NCBI RefSeq assembly: GCF_022682495.2
Contig: NC_071388.1
Coordinates: 85,561,073 to 85,625,072 of the forward strand
Source: Desmodus rotundus
Lineage: Eukaryota; Chordata; Mammalia; Chiroptera; Phyllostomidae
Direction: 5' to 3'
Length of the DNA: 64,000 nt
Part shown: positions 21,361-34,859 of the stretch, piece after piece
How positions within the stretch are numbered: position 1 is the stretch's first letter
How the letters are laid out: the number at the start of each line of letters is the position of its first letter
Made by a program: the position numbers and the translations under genes
Notes under the pieces: model-generated
Database searches by the model: none
Seen by the model: the letters and a program-made list of their open reading frames with translations, nothing else
What the model was told of the DNA's origin: nothing

Positions 21361-23309
21361 TATATCTTTTATTTGAAATGCTATGTATTTTAATTATTTA
21401 ATTTGCTTATTATCTCACTTTCCACAGCACTAGAATATTAAGTTCTGGTGAGAGAGGTGGGGAATTCACCAATTTTGTTCTCTTTGGTTTCTTCAGTACC
21501 TAGAATTTGTAAAAACTTATAATTGTTAACATTTTTCTCAGGGCTGGCTTATGGACAACCTTAATTTCTTCCTAATAACCCTTATATCTTTCAGGGTATT
21601 TTTTCAGTTTTTCATGTATAAGAAAGCCCTGATAGTATTCTAATAATTTTTACATTTTTAAGGTATGTTTGAGTTTCTCAGCATAAAGGATTATAGTAGT
21701 AAAAGCTCCAGGTGTTTACCAAGGAGAATAAGAAACGTGATATGGTTGTTTCCAAAGCAACAAAAAGCTCCCCCTGATTAAGTACACTGACTGAGGGCTT
21801 CTCCTCATTAGATTGGAGTATCCAACCAAACCACTTAGCACTATCATCACAAAGAAGTTTGCCTTTTCAATTAGAGAGTAATTCGTACCAACTATTTTTC
21901 TTTAGGTGGTCAGGCTTCAGGATGGATGATGAACTTTCAAAAAGGAAAAAGATGGAAAATCATCGAATTACCATAAACTGTGCTGCCAACCAAATAAGTG
22001 TTTCTAAAGACTCAAGAAAAATTCTATTCCTGCATTATATAAACCACCACAACCTACTTGCCTACTGCATTAATCTAGTTTATTCTTGAAAGCAGAGCCT
22101 GAGACAAAGGCAGACATGTTCTCTTTGGGAATGTGATCCTAGGGAGCAGGAGTGAGAGAGAGAGGAGTGAAGGGGTGGGGCGAGGCGGGGAGGGAAAGAA
22201 AATACAAGCAAAACCAGATAGTGTTATCAAGTGTCCACCTCTGTTAATGGTTACTTAGGGAAGAACCTTCTCAGGAGTCTTACTCAACTTTGTCTCAGAC
22301 TGTCTGCCTGAGAGTTCAAAGGGAGAAGCAGTTATCTCTGCTACACGGAGGACTCCTCCCATTGGTGTTAATCCCCCCACCCCTGTGCAGAGCCAGGGGA
22401 GCCTCACTGGTACTGGAGCATCACACATTGCCACATCAGAGAAGCCTTGGGACAGGAAGCTAGCTTCTTGGTGCGTGCTGGAAGTGCGGCACTGCCAGCA
22501 CGGAGCCCGGTGAAACCGGCCCAGAACTGGTCACTGGAGCTGTGGCTGGAACTGGAGGTTGAAGAGAGGTGAGACAGTGCCACACGAGTGTCAGAACGTG
22601 CTGTTAGCTTTGTCCAAATCTATTTCCTCCTCTTTCTGTAATTAAAATTTCAGTGTCCAGAACAGGAATGGCAGAAGGGTTATATTTATTAGAGAGATGT
22701 TTATAAGAAATAGAACATGAACGTGACAAATAGAACATGAGACTTGGAAAAAAATTTTAAATATTCTATTTGAAAAATTGGATTATTGGGTAAAGATGTT
22801 GGATATCTTCTAAACTCTTGTAATCTCTGAAAATAACGAATTGTTTGGAGAAATAAAATTAACCTTTTGTTATATCTGTGAGCTTTGTAAATCAGTGCCA
22901 TTTACTTTTCCTAAAATACTATTTTTTACTGTCACATAGCACTAGTGTTATAGAGCTTAAAACCAATGAAAGGACTATTGGTAAAAACAGAGGAAGGGAA
23001 AATATTGGGATAATTTTTATCACATAAAGGGTTGGCATTAACACTGGTTGGAATTGGGGGGGGAAACTGCAGGCTTGGATCCAGCCTTCCTCTAGGAGGC
23101 TCCACCTTACCGAAAATAGTCCTCTCTGTGCCTACACCCTGTGATGTCATCATCCTTTCTTAGTTGATCTGGAATTGCTACCAATAGGATAGAACCTTTG
23201 AGTTACTCAATTCAATACGTGTTGAGTTACTCTTTGCTAAGTACAGGTACTGTACACTTGAGTAAGACATAATATTAAACATGATATCCAAAAGTTTCAG
23301 AATACATAT
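21361..23309. other. Unassigned; GC-richer unclassified block at 22090-22610
   Basis: No gene recognised. 22090-22610 has the abrupt GC change and short direct runs of an LTR or other inserted element, but I cannot name it. 22700-23300 is AT-rich. Confidence 0.4.
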
Positions 23310-23640
23310 TCTTTTAGGGTTTGCCATTCAACATTAACCAAAACTGACCATTTGATCACAAATCAAGTCTCAACAAATTTCCAAAGACTGAGATAATATT
23401 GAGTATAAATTAAACCAGAAATCAATTATAGAAAGACAAAAAATTTCCAAGTGCTTATAATTTAAGGAACATACCCTGAATGATCCATAAGTCAAACTAA
23501 ATCACAGAATTTTAGAAAATATATTGAAATAAATTCTAATGGAAATACAACATATTAAAACTTGTAGAATTCTGTGAAAGCAAACACTTATGGGAAGTTT
23601 ATAGTTCTAAATACAGTAAAAATATCACAGAAAATTTGGC
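23310..23640 (+). mobile_element. L1 ORF2 fragment
   Basis: 'aaatttccaaagactgagat', 'aaaccagaaatcaattatag' and 'agtttatagttctaaatac' match the ORF2 endonuclease-to-RT linker of old L1s on the plus strand. It is the same part of L1 as the 3' side of 42880-43345. Confidence 0.65.
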
Positions 23641-24419
23641 TATTGGTATTCCCAGAAGCCGGAGGGGGTGGGTGGGGGGATGTTGAAGCAGCTTTTCAAA
23701 CACTAGACAACTGACAGCAAAGGCCTGGTCAGGGAGGGAAGGAAACAAGGTGGGTGAGTGTTCAGTTGCCCGGCGTCCCTAGGTTTAAGCATTGGATCAC
23801 ATTGCAGGAGGAGCTTGAGCAGAGCGACTCTTGCTGCGTGGAGACAAAGATTGGAGTTGAGTGAGACAGATAACTTGAATTTTCAGGACAGAGTATCAGT
23901 AAAGAGAGAACTATGAAGATAAAAACAAATCAGTGTACAGATGCTGGACACTGAGCTTAACAATTCCCGAAACTCGCCCAAGAATGGGAAGCATTTAACC
24001 TCCCTCCAGCCGACGTAGAGAGTCCTCACTCAGAACTGCAGACATTCACTGGGATCCCAGGAAGGTCACACCTTGTGTAAGTCTGACAGTAAAATCTACT
24101 AGACATGCCACACCCACAGAAAAACCCACAAACAAGCTTCAATATTATGAAGCTGATACACAACTAAGGTAACTGCCTGTCAGAACAAGTCCAAGTATGT
24201 TATTTCGGATCCTCCAAGATGCGCATGCAAAAATAGATTTACAAGGGGTCTATCTGGGGAAATACCTCCAAGGGTTGAAATAGAAAGAGGCAGAGGAGGA
24301 AGTTTTCAGACTGTTGCGTGTCTAACCCCTTTGAAGGAAAGAGGGAAAGAAGGAGGGTAGAGTAGCCAGGGTCTCAGACTGCAACACAATTCCAAGAAGA
24401 GTTTAAGGTCAGGCTGATG
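23641..24419. other. Unassigned; G-rich run at 23660-23682
   Basis: Contains ggagggggtgggtgggggg, a possible G-quadruplex. Otherwise an unrecognised block, perhaps an old L1 5' region. Confidence 0.35.
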
Positions 24420-27400
24420 AAACTTGCCCCCAGAGCAGTCCCCTTGCACACTGGAAAGGGCCTGCATTTGTGTACTGGCTCTGCTCACCATTCCCATGGA
24501 GAAAACTCATGGGAACTGTAGCCTTGGCATGGAAATATCAATGGATTCAGAGAGCAGCCAACGGGGCCCTCAGGTCAGCTCCCCTCAGCAAGAGATCGGA
24601 GTGGTGCACTTTCATCTCTACCAGAGTCCACTCCTTGTGCTATTCAGCACTATTCAGGGAGGGAGACCTCCACGATTGTGGCAAGAGGGCCTATCTTCTT
24701 GAGGGGAAACTTAGCAGAGGGAAGTTAGTTCATTAGAAGGATGAAACTACATCCACTATCACTGATGTCAGGGCTGCCAGTGGGCCTCTTCCTCTCCTTC
24801 TTCCACTATCCCATTTTGGAATCCCCTCACACTTACAATCACCTCAGGAGTTCTTGGTGGTTTGCTTGATGTGGTGCAAACTTTCATTCCTGAGAGTTCT
24901 GAACCCTTAGTAATCACCCCCTTCTTGGACTGAGTTTGCTGTGTGTATGTCTGTTCAGTGACAGTGGGACAGAGGAGCAACAAGAGGCGCCAGGTGGCTC
25001 GCCTGGGATCCACACATACCCCCCTGCCCCTGTCCCGGTGTGGAGAAGCAGCCCAACCCACTGTTCGTGGCGCTCAATTACTCTGAATATGGTGACTCCT
25101 CACCTGCACACTCCTGGGCACAAGAAGTACAAAGTGTTCTAGTGACAACCATTCCTCGTAGTCCAGTGGGACCCACTGTAGCCCCTGGCAGGAGTACACC
25201 CTCTTTGGGAACCAAGGCCTCTAAGTTTGCAAAGGGCACAGTTGCAGGGCAGAACACACAAATACTTCCGATAAAAAAGTCATTAGGAGTGTTTTAGCGA
25301 TGCCACTCCTTGTGCCACCACATTTGACTCTCAATCCTTCTGGGCACAGAGCACCATAGAGTTCCTGGGTTTAATGCATACACTGTATTCTGAAAGATGG
25401 CAGCCCATCCTTTCAGAAGGTTGCCTCAAAGCTCATACTTGAGCTGCGCTTTTGGAAGACTATTGCAGCATTCCATGAGTGGCTGCATGTATAAGGCTGC
25501 AGGGTGGTGCAGTATGTGGTGAGAACAAGGGATCCCATGGTCATGGGCCCACTCTTGCACCTTCATCACGATGAAGTTGTCGGATATTGTGTAAGGCCCT
25601 TATAGTGGTGCTGGCTGAAGCTCTGCAGGTAGAAACAGCAAACCCAGACCTGGACTAGGTTCTGTCCTCGTAAGAACAAACAACTGGCCCTTCCAGAATG
25701 GAAGAGACCCACTATAGTTGACTTGCCGCCAGAGACCATTTAGTCTACTTGATGAACAGTGCCCTGTTGAGGGTTGGTGACGGCCTCTGTGGCTGACAGC
25801 TTGGGCTTTCAGAGGCCACGGCAGCTAGATCAGCCATGATAAGTGGGAGTCCATGGGGTGGGCCCATTTATAACATCTACCTCTGCCACTATGTCCTCGC
25901 CATGCCACTTCAGGGTCTGACAACGAAGTCTGCCTAATCTCTGCTGGCCAAGGGCTAAGTGCCCTGTCCATGACGGCTGCTTTCTGGTGGGTGCTAACAC
26001 GTGAAGCAAAAACATTCAAACTCTATGTCCACTCCCACATTCTGTCCACCCACATCTACATCAGACTTCCTTGTACTTTCCCAATCTTTTTCCATCCACA
26101 CCCCTGAGCAAATGGCCACGCCACTAGCCACTGCCCAGAACACTGCACACACTCTCGTCTAGAACCAGTTCTCCACACAAAGTAGATGGTGGAGTATACC
26201 ATTCACAGCTCTGTTTATTAGAAATATTTGCCCTTTCCATTGTCCTTCAAGGCCACTTCTGGACATAGCTGTAATGTACCCAATTGTGTCTGATCCTCTT
26301 TCCTATTTGGAATTGAAAAGAACACCTTCTGCAGATCATTGGCTACATACCATGGACCTGAGCTCTTTTTTATTGAATTTATTGGGGTGATAATGGTTCA
26401 CAAAACCAAGCCCTTCTTAATTTCTAGTAATGAACAATACCACATCTGCACAGCAGGTGCAATCAGGGCTAATGCTAGGTTATACAGTCATTCTAAACAC
26501 TTCCTTCAAAGCCCAGACTGCGAAATGAGGACAAATGATGAGGACAACCAGTAAGCTCCACCTCCACCATCCCAGCCAAATGTTTTTGATTTCCTTTATT
26601 GGCTGGATAAGGAGGATTTTCAGAGATTTCCATGTGGCTTTCCACACTGCGGTAAACTTACCTCAAAGGCCAGAGGCCTTATGTCTGTTACAGTCATTCC
26701 AATTACACACTGAGACACTAGACATGAACAGCTGTGGGGCCACAGACTCGGTGTGTGTATTGTGAGCCTGGTCCCCATGAACCCCCACTTTAATGGGGTG
26801 TCACTCTGCTACTTTGGGTTTTCAGATATCAGTGTCAACACAGACCCTATGTCTGGTAGTCCCTGAAGTGTCTGGATATTTGCCTCTCTCAGTGTACCAT
26901 CATCCTAGCATTTGGCCACATGTCCATTTAGAGAAGAACTTGGAGATTCATCAGAGTACATTCCCGCCACTGCACAGCAGGGTCTTTCCTCTGAAGGACC
27001 CAGCCTCTATTTCCATCTGTGGGTTCTGAAAACTGCCTCAGGTCTGGGAACTGAACAAAGGACTGTGACATTTCATTGGGACCAATGCCCTCACGCTCTT
27101 CCTTTCCCATGTTTACCTTACTGGTTACAAATGTTAAGCAGCATTTTTGTTACTTGCCCATCTGTTTTGGCTATAGCAGAGGTACAATCAGTCACTTCCA
27201 AAACATCCTGGGATTCAAGCCCCCTTCGTTGTCCCTCCAACTTCACCAGTCATTACAGTAATCGTGGCCTCTCAGCTTTGGGTAGTTAAGCACCAGTCCC
27301 CTATTTCTTCAGGGCCCATCACCCCAGAATGATGTTTACAAGCCCAGCTCTGTGAGCACCTCACCCACGATCAGTCCCGATCTAGACAGGACAGCCACCA

Positions 27401-28055
27401 CTGAACTGATGATGCTCATGCCTTCTCACAGGCACATTCTGGTGGCCTTAGTGAATCATGTGCCTTCTGGGCCCTGGTTTGGACAAAACCATGTGGTGGG
27501 TTTTCTAGCCTCATGATATATCCAATTCAGCATGACCATGTCTCTCAGCTTCTTTATTACTTCTCCTACAAGTTACCAGGACAACTGGGCATTTCCACTT
27601 CACTCAGTGTTGGCCATAATGATATCAGGCTTCATATCCCATCAGTAAATTTGTCCCATCCCTTGGGGTTCTTGCTAAGATGATAAATCCTGTGTCCCGA
27701 TAAAGTACCCCTAAATAAATAAGTTCTTGTTTCTATAGTCTTATATTCTGGTCCTCTAAATAAAGCACCCTCAAAATCCAATCCCAGGAATACTCCTCTG
27801 GCTCCTAGTGGTACAGGCTACTTCTTGTAGCTCCTTCAATGTGTAATCTTTTTCTTCCTCTGTCAGGTCCAGCACTTTCCAACTGCAGTTATGCTGGATT
27901 TAATTCAACTGGTCTACCTAGCAACCAGGAAAGAGGATAAGACATGTCATGAGGGGGCACCCACCCATTGCCTTGTTACGGAGGGAGGGCCCTTTGAGGC
28001 ACCTTCCACCATAGGGCAGGCCACAGGTTTCCATAAAGTGTACGTGGGCCCATAT
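24420..28055 (-). mobile_element. Decayed ERVL internal region (pol), antisense
   Basis: About 3.6 kb whose minus-strand conceptual translation shows, in pieces across all frames, the order of an ERVL-class pol. The integrase zone is most legible at about 24770-26000; the 5' part at 26800-28055 is poorly preserved. There are many stops and frameshifts and no gene is intact. The minus-strand frame at 24768-25061 (97 residues) is a leftover of the integrase C-terminal side. No env is expected for ERVL and none is seen. I see no flanking LTR with a clear boundary. A short L1 3' end lies within it at about 26370-26406. Confidence 0.7.
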
Positions 28056-28059
28056 GACT

Positions 28060-29690
28060 ACATTGGTAAATTCTTCCAAATTTTTAAGAAGAAAAAAAAT
28101 AAGCTTACACAATTTTTCTACTGAATAGGAAAACACAACTACTTCCCAACTTCTTTTATGAGACAAACATAACTTTGATATCAAACCCTTGACAAAGATA
28201 TCACAAAAAAGGAAAATTTTATAAATGCAGCCAACATAAAGACAGGATCTTTTAATCAGATTCAAAGACTGACAGAAATATGAGATTTTATCCATTATGA
28301 GGTTTTTCTAATAATGTCAAGAACACAAGCACTCAAGAGGTCAGGCAAAGCAGCGAGAAGTCCTGGACGGTGCGTATGGCTTTCCGGGTCCTTCCTTCGT
28401 TCCTCGGATGAGCTTTGAGGCCACGCTGGAAAGTGTGTCCTCTAAGTGAGGCCACCTCACACAACATGGAATATTTCAGGTCATGACACTTCTCTATTTT
28501 ATACCCAGGTAATTGTGTATTTTCCTGGAAGCCAAGCTCAGTAGATTAATAAATTCTGGATTTGTTTACCATAGTCAATTCTGAATGAGGGACATCCTGC
28601 TAAAAGGACTCACCTCCTAATAATTAATATCACTTTATTTACATGAAGTTTGTTATCAATATGTTTACAGTGAGAGTAGCCTGGGTTGCTTGCCTTCTTT
28701 CTTTCCTGGTAACATCCCCCAAAATGTTTCTAGAAGAGAAATTAATTGGAGGCTAACCACTTAACTCTTTCCTACTCAGAAGCCAATAAATCTCACAAAA
28801 ATAGATGCTAAAATATTTTTAAATATTATTAAATAGAATTTATAATATGTAAAAAGGCAATACATCATAATATTTAACATTTAAAATTAATGTAATTTAT
28901 CATGTAACAGATTAAATGAAAAAACATATGGTAAATTCAATGAATGCAGAATAAGCAATTGATAAATCAATACCCATTAACATTATAAATTATCAGCAAA
29001 CGAGAAATAGAAGTGAATTTTCATAACCTGATAAGGGTACCTACTAAAAAAGAAAAAAAAAATTTACTTCATGATTTTGTATGTAGAAAATCTGAAGGAA
29101 TTCATCAATAAACTGTGAGAATGATTATGTGAATTTAGCATGGTCAAAATATGATATAGGATCACTATCAAAATCAATTGCACTACACATCCTTGTACTG
29201 TATCAATTGGACAAATAAATTTTTAAAGTATACAATAGTAGTAACACCAAATATGTAAAATAAAGCAGTTATAACATTTAAATTTTTCTACATGGAAAAC
29301 TATAAAATATTGTGAAAAGAAACTTTTAAAGATTTAAATAAATGGAAATGTAAACAATGTTAATGGAAGGAAAAGCCAATATTTTCAATTTGCTCTAAAT
29401 TTACGTATAGAATGAATGCAAAAACTAATTAAAATGCTAGCAGGGTTTTTTTCTTTTTTTGAAAAACATAAATAAACTGAATCTAAAATGTATATGGAAA
29501 TAGAAAGGACTAAGAATAGCCAATAGTCTTGAAAAAGAAATAGCTGGAAGGCTTATACTGCCATATATCAAGACACACCATAAAGCTACAGCAATGAAGA
29601 CAATAGTGTTTGCACAAAGATAACTAATAGGACAATGGAACGGAATACAGGAGTGAAACTGGGTATTTTTCTCCAGAGGCAAATGCTTTG
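28060..29690 (+). mobile_element. L1 ORF2 fragments (reverse transcriptase side)
   Basis: 28090-28270 matches the L1 RT region ('cttttatgagacaaacat', 'cccttgacaaagatatcac'). L1 text resumes at about 28780-29690 ('aataagcaattgataaatc', 'cctgataagggtac', 'gaatagccaatagtcttg', 'ctacagcaatgaagacaat'). 28290-28780 is unclassified sequence that interrupts it. No open frame survives. Confidence 0.7.
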
Positions 29691-29808
29691 TTCCTACCCC
29701 AGCACCTACCCCCCATTCAAACTCATACTCCCACTCTAACTAGACTGTAAGCTTCATGCCCTGAGGAAAAGAGGCCATAGAAAATGCACCAAAGTGAACT
29801 TGCAAAGT

Positions 29809-30020
29809 CTTGACCAGTGTAGCTCGGTTGGTTGGACACCATCCCACAAAGCAAAAGGTCGCTAGTTCGATTCCTGGTCAGGGCACAGGCCTGGGTTGCA
29901 GGCCAGGTCCCAGTCAGGGTGTGTGCAAGAGGTGACTGATTGATGTTTCTCTCCCTCACTTTATCCCTCCCTTCCCCTCTGTCTAAGAATAAATAAATAA
30001 ATAATTTTTTAAAGAAAAAA
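29809..30020 (+). mobile_element. VES SINE
   Basis: Starts with a degraded 'cttgaccagtgtagctcgg'. Box B is well kept (agttcgattcc). 'cctgggttgcaggccagg' and 'ctctgtctaagaataaataa' follow. It sits 230 bases before the next VES copy in the same orientation. Confidence 0.85.
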
Positions 30021-30233
30021 TAAATATACAAAAAATAAAAAGGTTAGTTATTGCCTTTTAAGTTTTCCAATAATCAAAATCATGGCTATCAATACTAAAT
30101 CATAAAATTTAGTATTGGAGTGATACTTGTCTAACTAAACTCCTCCATGCAAGATCCTCTCCAAGCTCACTCAAAGAAAGAAAAAAAATCAGCACTACGT
30201 GAGAAGAAAATAAGTCACATTTGGAGGGAAAGC

Positions 30234-30512
30234 AAAAGAATTAACTGCTGCCCTGGCTGATGTGGCTCGGTGTGGAGCAAGCACTGGCCTGTGAGCCGAA
30301 AGACTGCTGGTTTGATTCCTGGCCTGGGGGGTGCGTGCCTGGGTTGCAGGCCAGGTCCCCAGTTGAGGGCCTGTGTGAGGCAGCCAATCAACGTTTCTAC
30401 CACATGTCAAAGTTTCTCTCCCTCTCTTTCTCCCTCCCTTCCCTCTCTCTAAAAATAAATACATAAAATCTGTAAAAAAAATTTCTATTTAAAAATAAAA
30501 GAGTTAACTGCT
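30234..30512 (+). mobile_element. VES SINE with clear target-site duplication
   Basis: The body begins gccctggctga at 30250 and ends in an A-rich tail at about 30496. The 16-base duplication is aaaagaattaactgct (30234-30249) and aaaagagttaactgct (30497-30512), one mismatch, showing L1-type target-primed insertion. Confidence 0.93.
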
Positions 30513-31499
30513 GCTGAGGGTCTCCGAAGACACAGTAAAAGTTCTAAATTAGGGTATGATAGAAGCCCCAGAAAAAAATGTACATGATCGAAGATGAAAG
30601 CAGTGCCCTACCTCCTGTCTAGTTATCTTACGTTCTGAGGTGTTGTTTTGACACTGTGGCATTAGAAATCAGGACAGAAATGTCTGCACCGAGTGGGCAG
30701 ATGGACCCTGAACTACGTCACAGACATTGTGGGGCCACAGGATTGAGCTAACGTTTGTCTGATGTGATTGAAAACATTTGGAAAATGATCCCAAGAGCTG
30801 ACAGACCTCCTTAGCCTGAGAGGCAGTGTGAATTCATTGAAGAGGTACTGGAGGGAGATGTAGACATCTCATCAGATGTCAGCGAGGAGGGCGATGCAGG
30901 AAAGACCGGAAAAGGACAGTATTAATCTCAGTTCATACCAGTTGTGGACAGATGCCAGTCAAGAATTAGATGTATCCCCCAAGGCTATGACATGATTTAA
31001 GTCCCTTGGAGCTTAGCTGCAATCCTGAGTAGAAGAGGAAAAACATGTTGCATTAAATCATTTTAAAACATAATGTCTGTATACCTAAAAAATGACTAAA
31101 GTTAAGGATTTTGGGGTGGGGGAATGTGCACACACAACCCATCAGAATGAGAGCCTAAGACATAGATTAATTCAGTTATGGAAAAGTAAAGCCATTTCCC
31201 CACACCTCTGAGTGTGTAAGTTGCAAGCCCATAGCTAATATGGCAACAACAAAGTTTTCAAGCAGGACTTGCTGGGCAGAGGAACCTGGAGCAAACTCTC
31301 TGCATTCAGTTCTTTTAACAGAAACTGCAAGGCCCTGTAAGATGAGGGAGACACTTAGCAAATTATGTTCTGTGGAACACTAGCTCCATAGAATATGAAT
31401 TGATGGTAGGAGATAAACAAAGTTGGAATGTTTCTTTAGTACCAGATGCTCAAAGCCATTCCTATGTGAATGCTTAGTGCAGCTCCCCAAGAGACAGAA
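30513..31499. other. Unassigned non-coding sequence
   Basis: 30780-30930 has a coding-like acidic stretch (gaattcattgaagaggtac onward) that recalls the N-terminus of a DNA transposase, but it is too short to assign. Confidence 0.35.
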
Positions 31500-31920
31500 A
31501 TCGATCTGGCCCGTGTGGCAGCGTTGTGATGTACAGCCCAGATCCCCCTTCAAGGAAGAACTTGCTCCTCGTTTGTCCGGAGTGCTGTCAGCAGGTGCCC
31601 CGAAGCTGTAGCCCTCTGCGGGGATTCCCTCAGCTGCATGGAACCGCCTCAACCACGCACACCTCTTCATGGGGTTGCCCATATCCAGTGGTCTGTCCCT
31701 GCAAGGCCCAGAGTTGTTCTCCTGCCCATCTCGGGACCACTCTGAAGGTTATTCCAGCTCCAGAGCTCACCATGGTGTTGGCCACGGCTGCTTGTTGGAC
31801 CTGCATTACAAATCAGCTTCTCCCTTTATCTAATCAAGTGTTGGTCCCAAGAGCTCTACTTAATAAACTCCTTGCAGGTTTAATTACATCTCAGAGTCCC
31901 AGAGAACCTGGTCTGAGATG
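31500..31920 (+). mobile_element. Probable ERVL-type solo LTR
   Basis: Ends in a polyadenylation-like segment 'cttaataaactccttgcagg' followed by 'acatctcagagtcccagag', the typical R/U5 end of ERVL-class LTRs. The upstream part is GC-richer than its flanks. The family is not certain. Confidence 0.5.
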
Positions 31921-34084
31921 TCTCTTTTCCCAACTCTATTTGCCCACCAAAGCCTTTCTTTGCAGAATCCCTACCAAGCATGTTTAAGAAACACATGTTT
32001 GGATGCAGGTGTGAGAACTGGGTGAGTACTTGCGTGGGGAGTGGGAAGAGGTGCCTGAGACTTGAACACCAGCCTATGAATTCCTGTGAAACTTGAAACC
32101 AACCCAATTTTGAGAGATAATTTTTGAGGTCTAATTCTTAAAATACAACAGAATCCATTATCTATTGAGGTAGATAGAGAAACTCTAAATATGATTTGAT
32201 CTACACAAATAAATTTTTCCTCTAAAAATGCTTAAATCTCTAAGGTATGGTCAATGGTGTAAAAAATGAAATCATTTCTGTCTGACAAAGGCAAATATTT
32301 TGCCTTCACAGTTGTCTTTGGATGTTTAGTGAAAGAAGAAAAGGAAAAAGCATAAGGAAGACCTTTGAAAACCAGTTTCTAAGAAATAAAAACTAGGCAG
32401 TAGAATATTTACAAAACTGAAAAATTTCAGAACTAGAAAACACCCCCCAAAAGTCTAATGAGTTATAATACACTTAACTTACTAAAATATTTATGTTTGG
32501 GAAGCCAGTGACAAATATCATTTCAAGGTATAACTGTATTACCAAAAATCATGAAATAAATCCTTTTTACAAATGTTTGAAATAAGCATTTTTATATTTT
32601 AATACTACTTGGAACCAAGGAGCTGGCTTGACAGAATAACACCTAAATGACCAGAGACAGGGAACTCAGGCTGCAGGATCAGAACAGAGCAATTTCCAAA
32701 TAACATGAGATTTGTGCAGCCTCTACTGATGCGGCCTGGGAGGAGCTCGCTTCAGCTCACTTGAATAAGCCACTGTCTATGGCTCACAAGGGTCCCGTTC
32801 TTAATGAGGTGGTGCATAGCAGCAGCACACTGTGAATCCGAATAGCAGATGGCGACACTGTTGAGGAGGCTGGCAGGCTGATGTCTAGCCACCAACTGGC
32901 AGCAATCATTATTAAACTGATTCATGCGCCCAGGGAAAATCTTCCTGAGAGTCTTAGCACATGTGAGCAGCGAGAAGCAAACGGTCTGCTCTTGCTGTCT
33001 TCTGTAGATACTACCTGTGTTTTTAAAAATATTATTCCCCAAAGCAATCCACATAAAGAAGCAGCACATTGTGCGAACTAGAGGCCTTACTCCTTTCCTA
33101 TCTACTCATAGACTTTTAAACATGATAGCTATGATTTCTCTGTTTGATGAACAGCTTTTATTCGAAGGAAATAGCTTCACAGCATTCACCCTATGGACTC
33201 ATGGCAAATACTCAATGACAGGCAAGCACTTACAGATGCTCTAAATAAAGGTTCTGTGAAAATGGTATTAGGAATCTAATAACATATTCTGTCTCGCATA
33301 ATGAAGCGATGGCCTAAATTGCTTATGGTCCATCTACCTGGGGCAGGTAACTCAACCCTGGGCGAAAAGCTTGTTATCATCACACTTGGCTAGGAAAGCA
33401 GATAAAGACAGCCGCTAGCTTTATAAACTGTTCTCATCTAAGGGCCTTTCACAAGGGAAAAAATCTTGGTGAAATTCATGTTTTACAAGTCTCTTTACAA
33501 ATCAAAATGATAAGCAAGTAGCATTTTTTTCTATTCAAATGTGGAAAAGATTTGTTTTTGTAACCAATAAAACCAATTTTCTATCTCTGTATATTAATAA
33601 AGAAGATTTAAGATAAGGCTTTAATGGAAAAATAAATCCTTGCTTCATTCACTTACAAAATACTTGCACTTAAATTAAAAACAAAGCAAAACAATCCTGG
33701 CTGTTCCCTAAATCTTCATTAAATTTGTTTTCTAAAATTAAGCTATGAGATTTCTTTTATGTCATGTACTTATAACAACACAGAGAAATCACTACAGTCA
33801 AATGCAAGGTATTCCCCATACTACAATCACAGATTTTATTACATATTATTTTTGGCAATTATTTAATAGAAGCAAAATTTTAAACTTTTTAAAAAGAAGT
33901 GCCACAATTTCTCTGAATGTATTATCTTTGACTCTAGCAATTTGAAAAACCAATTTAGGCTAGAATATCATGTATAACCCCCTCCAGAGAGAGTTCCTGT
34001 GTCTTGTGTCAAACAGAATGGTGATTCTCTTGCAAGTTAGATACCTGAGCCCTGACCATAAAGCTCTCAAATCTTTCAATATTC
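31921..34084. other. Repeat-poor unassigned stretch
   Basis: No gene and no named repeat over about 2 kb. 32740-33080 is of balanced composition and open on both strands for about 100 codons, but neither frame resembles a known protein. It may hold conserved non-coding DNA. Confidence 0.4.
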
Positions 34085-34086
34085 AG

Positions 34087-34213
34087 CCCTGGCAGAGAAG
34101 CTCAGTTAGTTAGAGTATCATCCTGATACACCAAGGTTATGGGTTCGATCCCCTGTCAGGGCACATACAATAATCAACCAATGAGTGCCTGAATGTTTGG
34201 ACCGCAAATCAAT

Positions 34214-34255
<42 letters not shown>

Positions 34256-34290
34256 TCCTTCCTTTCTCTCTAAAATCAATTTTTAAAAAC
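34087..34290 (+). mobile_element. VES SINE, classical subfamily, with (TC)n
   Basis: This copy keeps the longer tRNA-like body: 'ttagttagagtatcatcctg', 'gggttcgatcccctgtcagg' (box B ggttcgatccc) and 'gcacatacaataatcaacc'. The pyrimidine part has expanded to (TC)n at 34217-34253. It differs from the other copies, which have the 'cctgggttgcaggccagg' module, so two VES subfamilies are present. Confidence 0.9.
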
Positions 34291-34859
34291 AAACTCTCAA
34301 CATTCTCCCCAAACAAGAAATCAAATGCCAGAAGTCATTGTGTACTTTAATATTTAAGGTAAGAAAACCCAATTCACTTAGTGGTTTACTCACATGTACT
34401 GGTCTGCTGGTTATTTTACAAGAAATCAAAATCAATGTCACATATTAAAAGATGCCTTAAAATGGTAGCACATGAGTTCCTTGAAACAGCTGGAAACACT
34501 CAAAATATTGAACAACTTATCAGACCAACATTGTGTTTTTTATTCAAACATGAAATGCTGGATATTAAGAAAATAGGATGATAAATTTTTGTCCTTGAAT
34601 ATTAGGCCATACTCAATGTTAAGTATATATATAAAAAAAAAAAAAAGCCAGTAATGGATAGGCTAGTTCAAAGATATATTCCCAGGCATTTTGACGTAGT
34701 GGTAAACACTAGAAGGTGCCTAAGTACATCGATGTCAGTACTACAGATGCTCAATTTAAGTACGTCAGCCACTTTATCAAAAGATGAATAGTCTCTTTCA
34801 GGACATAAGAATTCTAGCAATCATGATCTAAAAGTACATGTACCAAGTAGTAATTTTCT
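34291..34859. other. Unassigned non-coding sequence
   Basis: AT-rich; a short poly-A run at 34632-34645. Nothing else recognised. Confidence 0.4.

Noticed and set aside
31526..31987. A 153-residue plus-strand open frame
   Set aside because: It runs through a probable ERVL-type LTR and stops in unrelated sequence. No family resemblance.
32752..33081. A conserved exon pair on either strand
   Set aside because: Open on both strands for 66-105 codons, but there are no splice sites in suitable phase and no recognisable protein.
34217..34253. A polypyrimidine tract with splice-acceptor role
   Set aside because: It is the expanded pyrimidine part of a VES SINE and is not followed by a plausible AG and exon.
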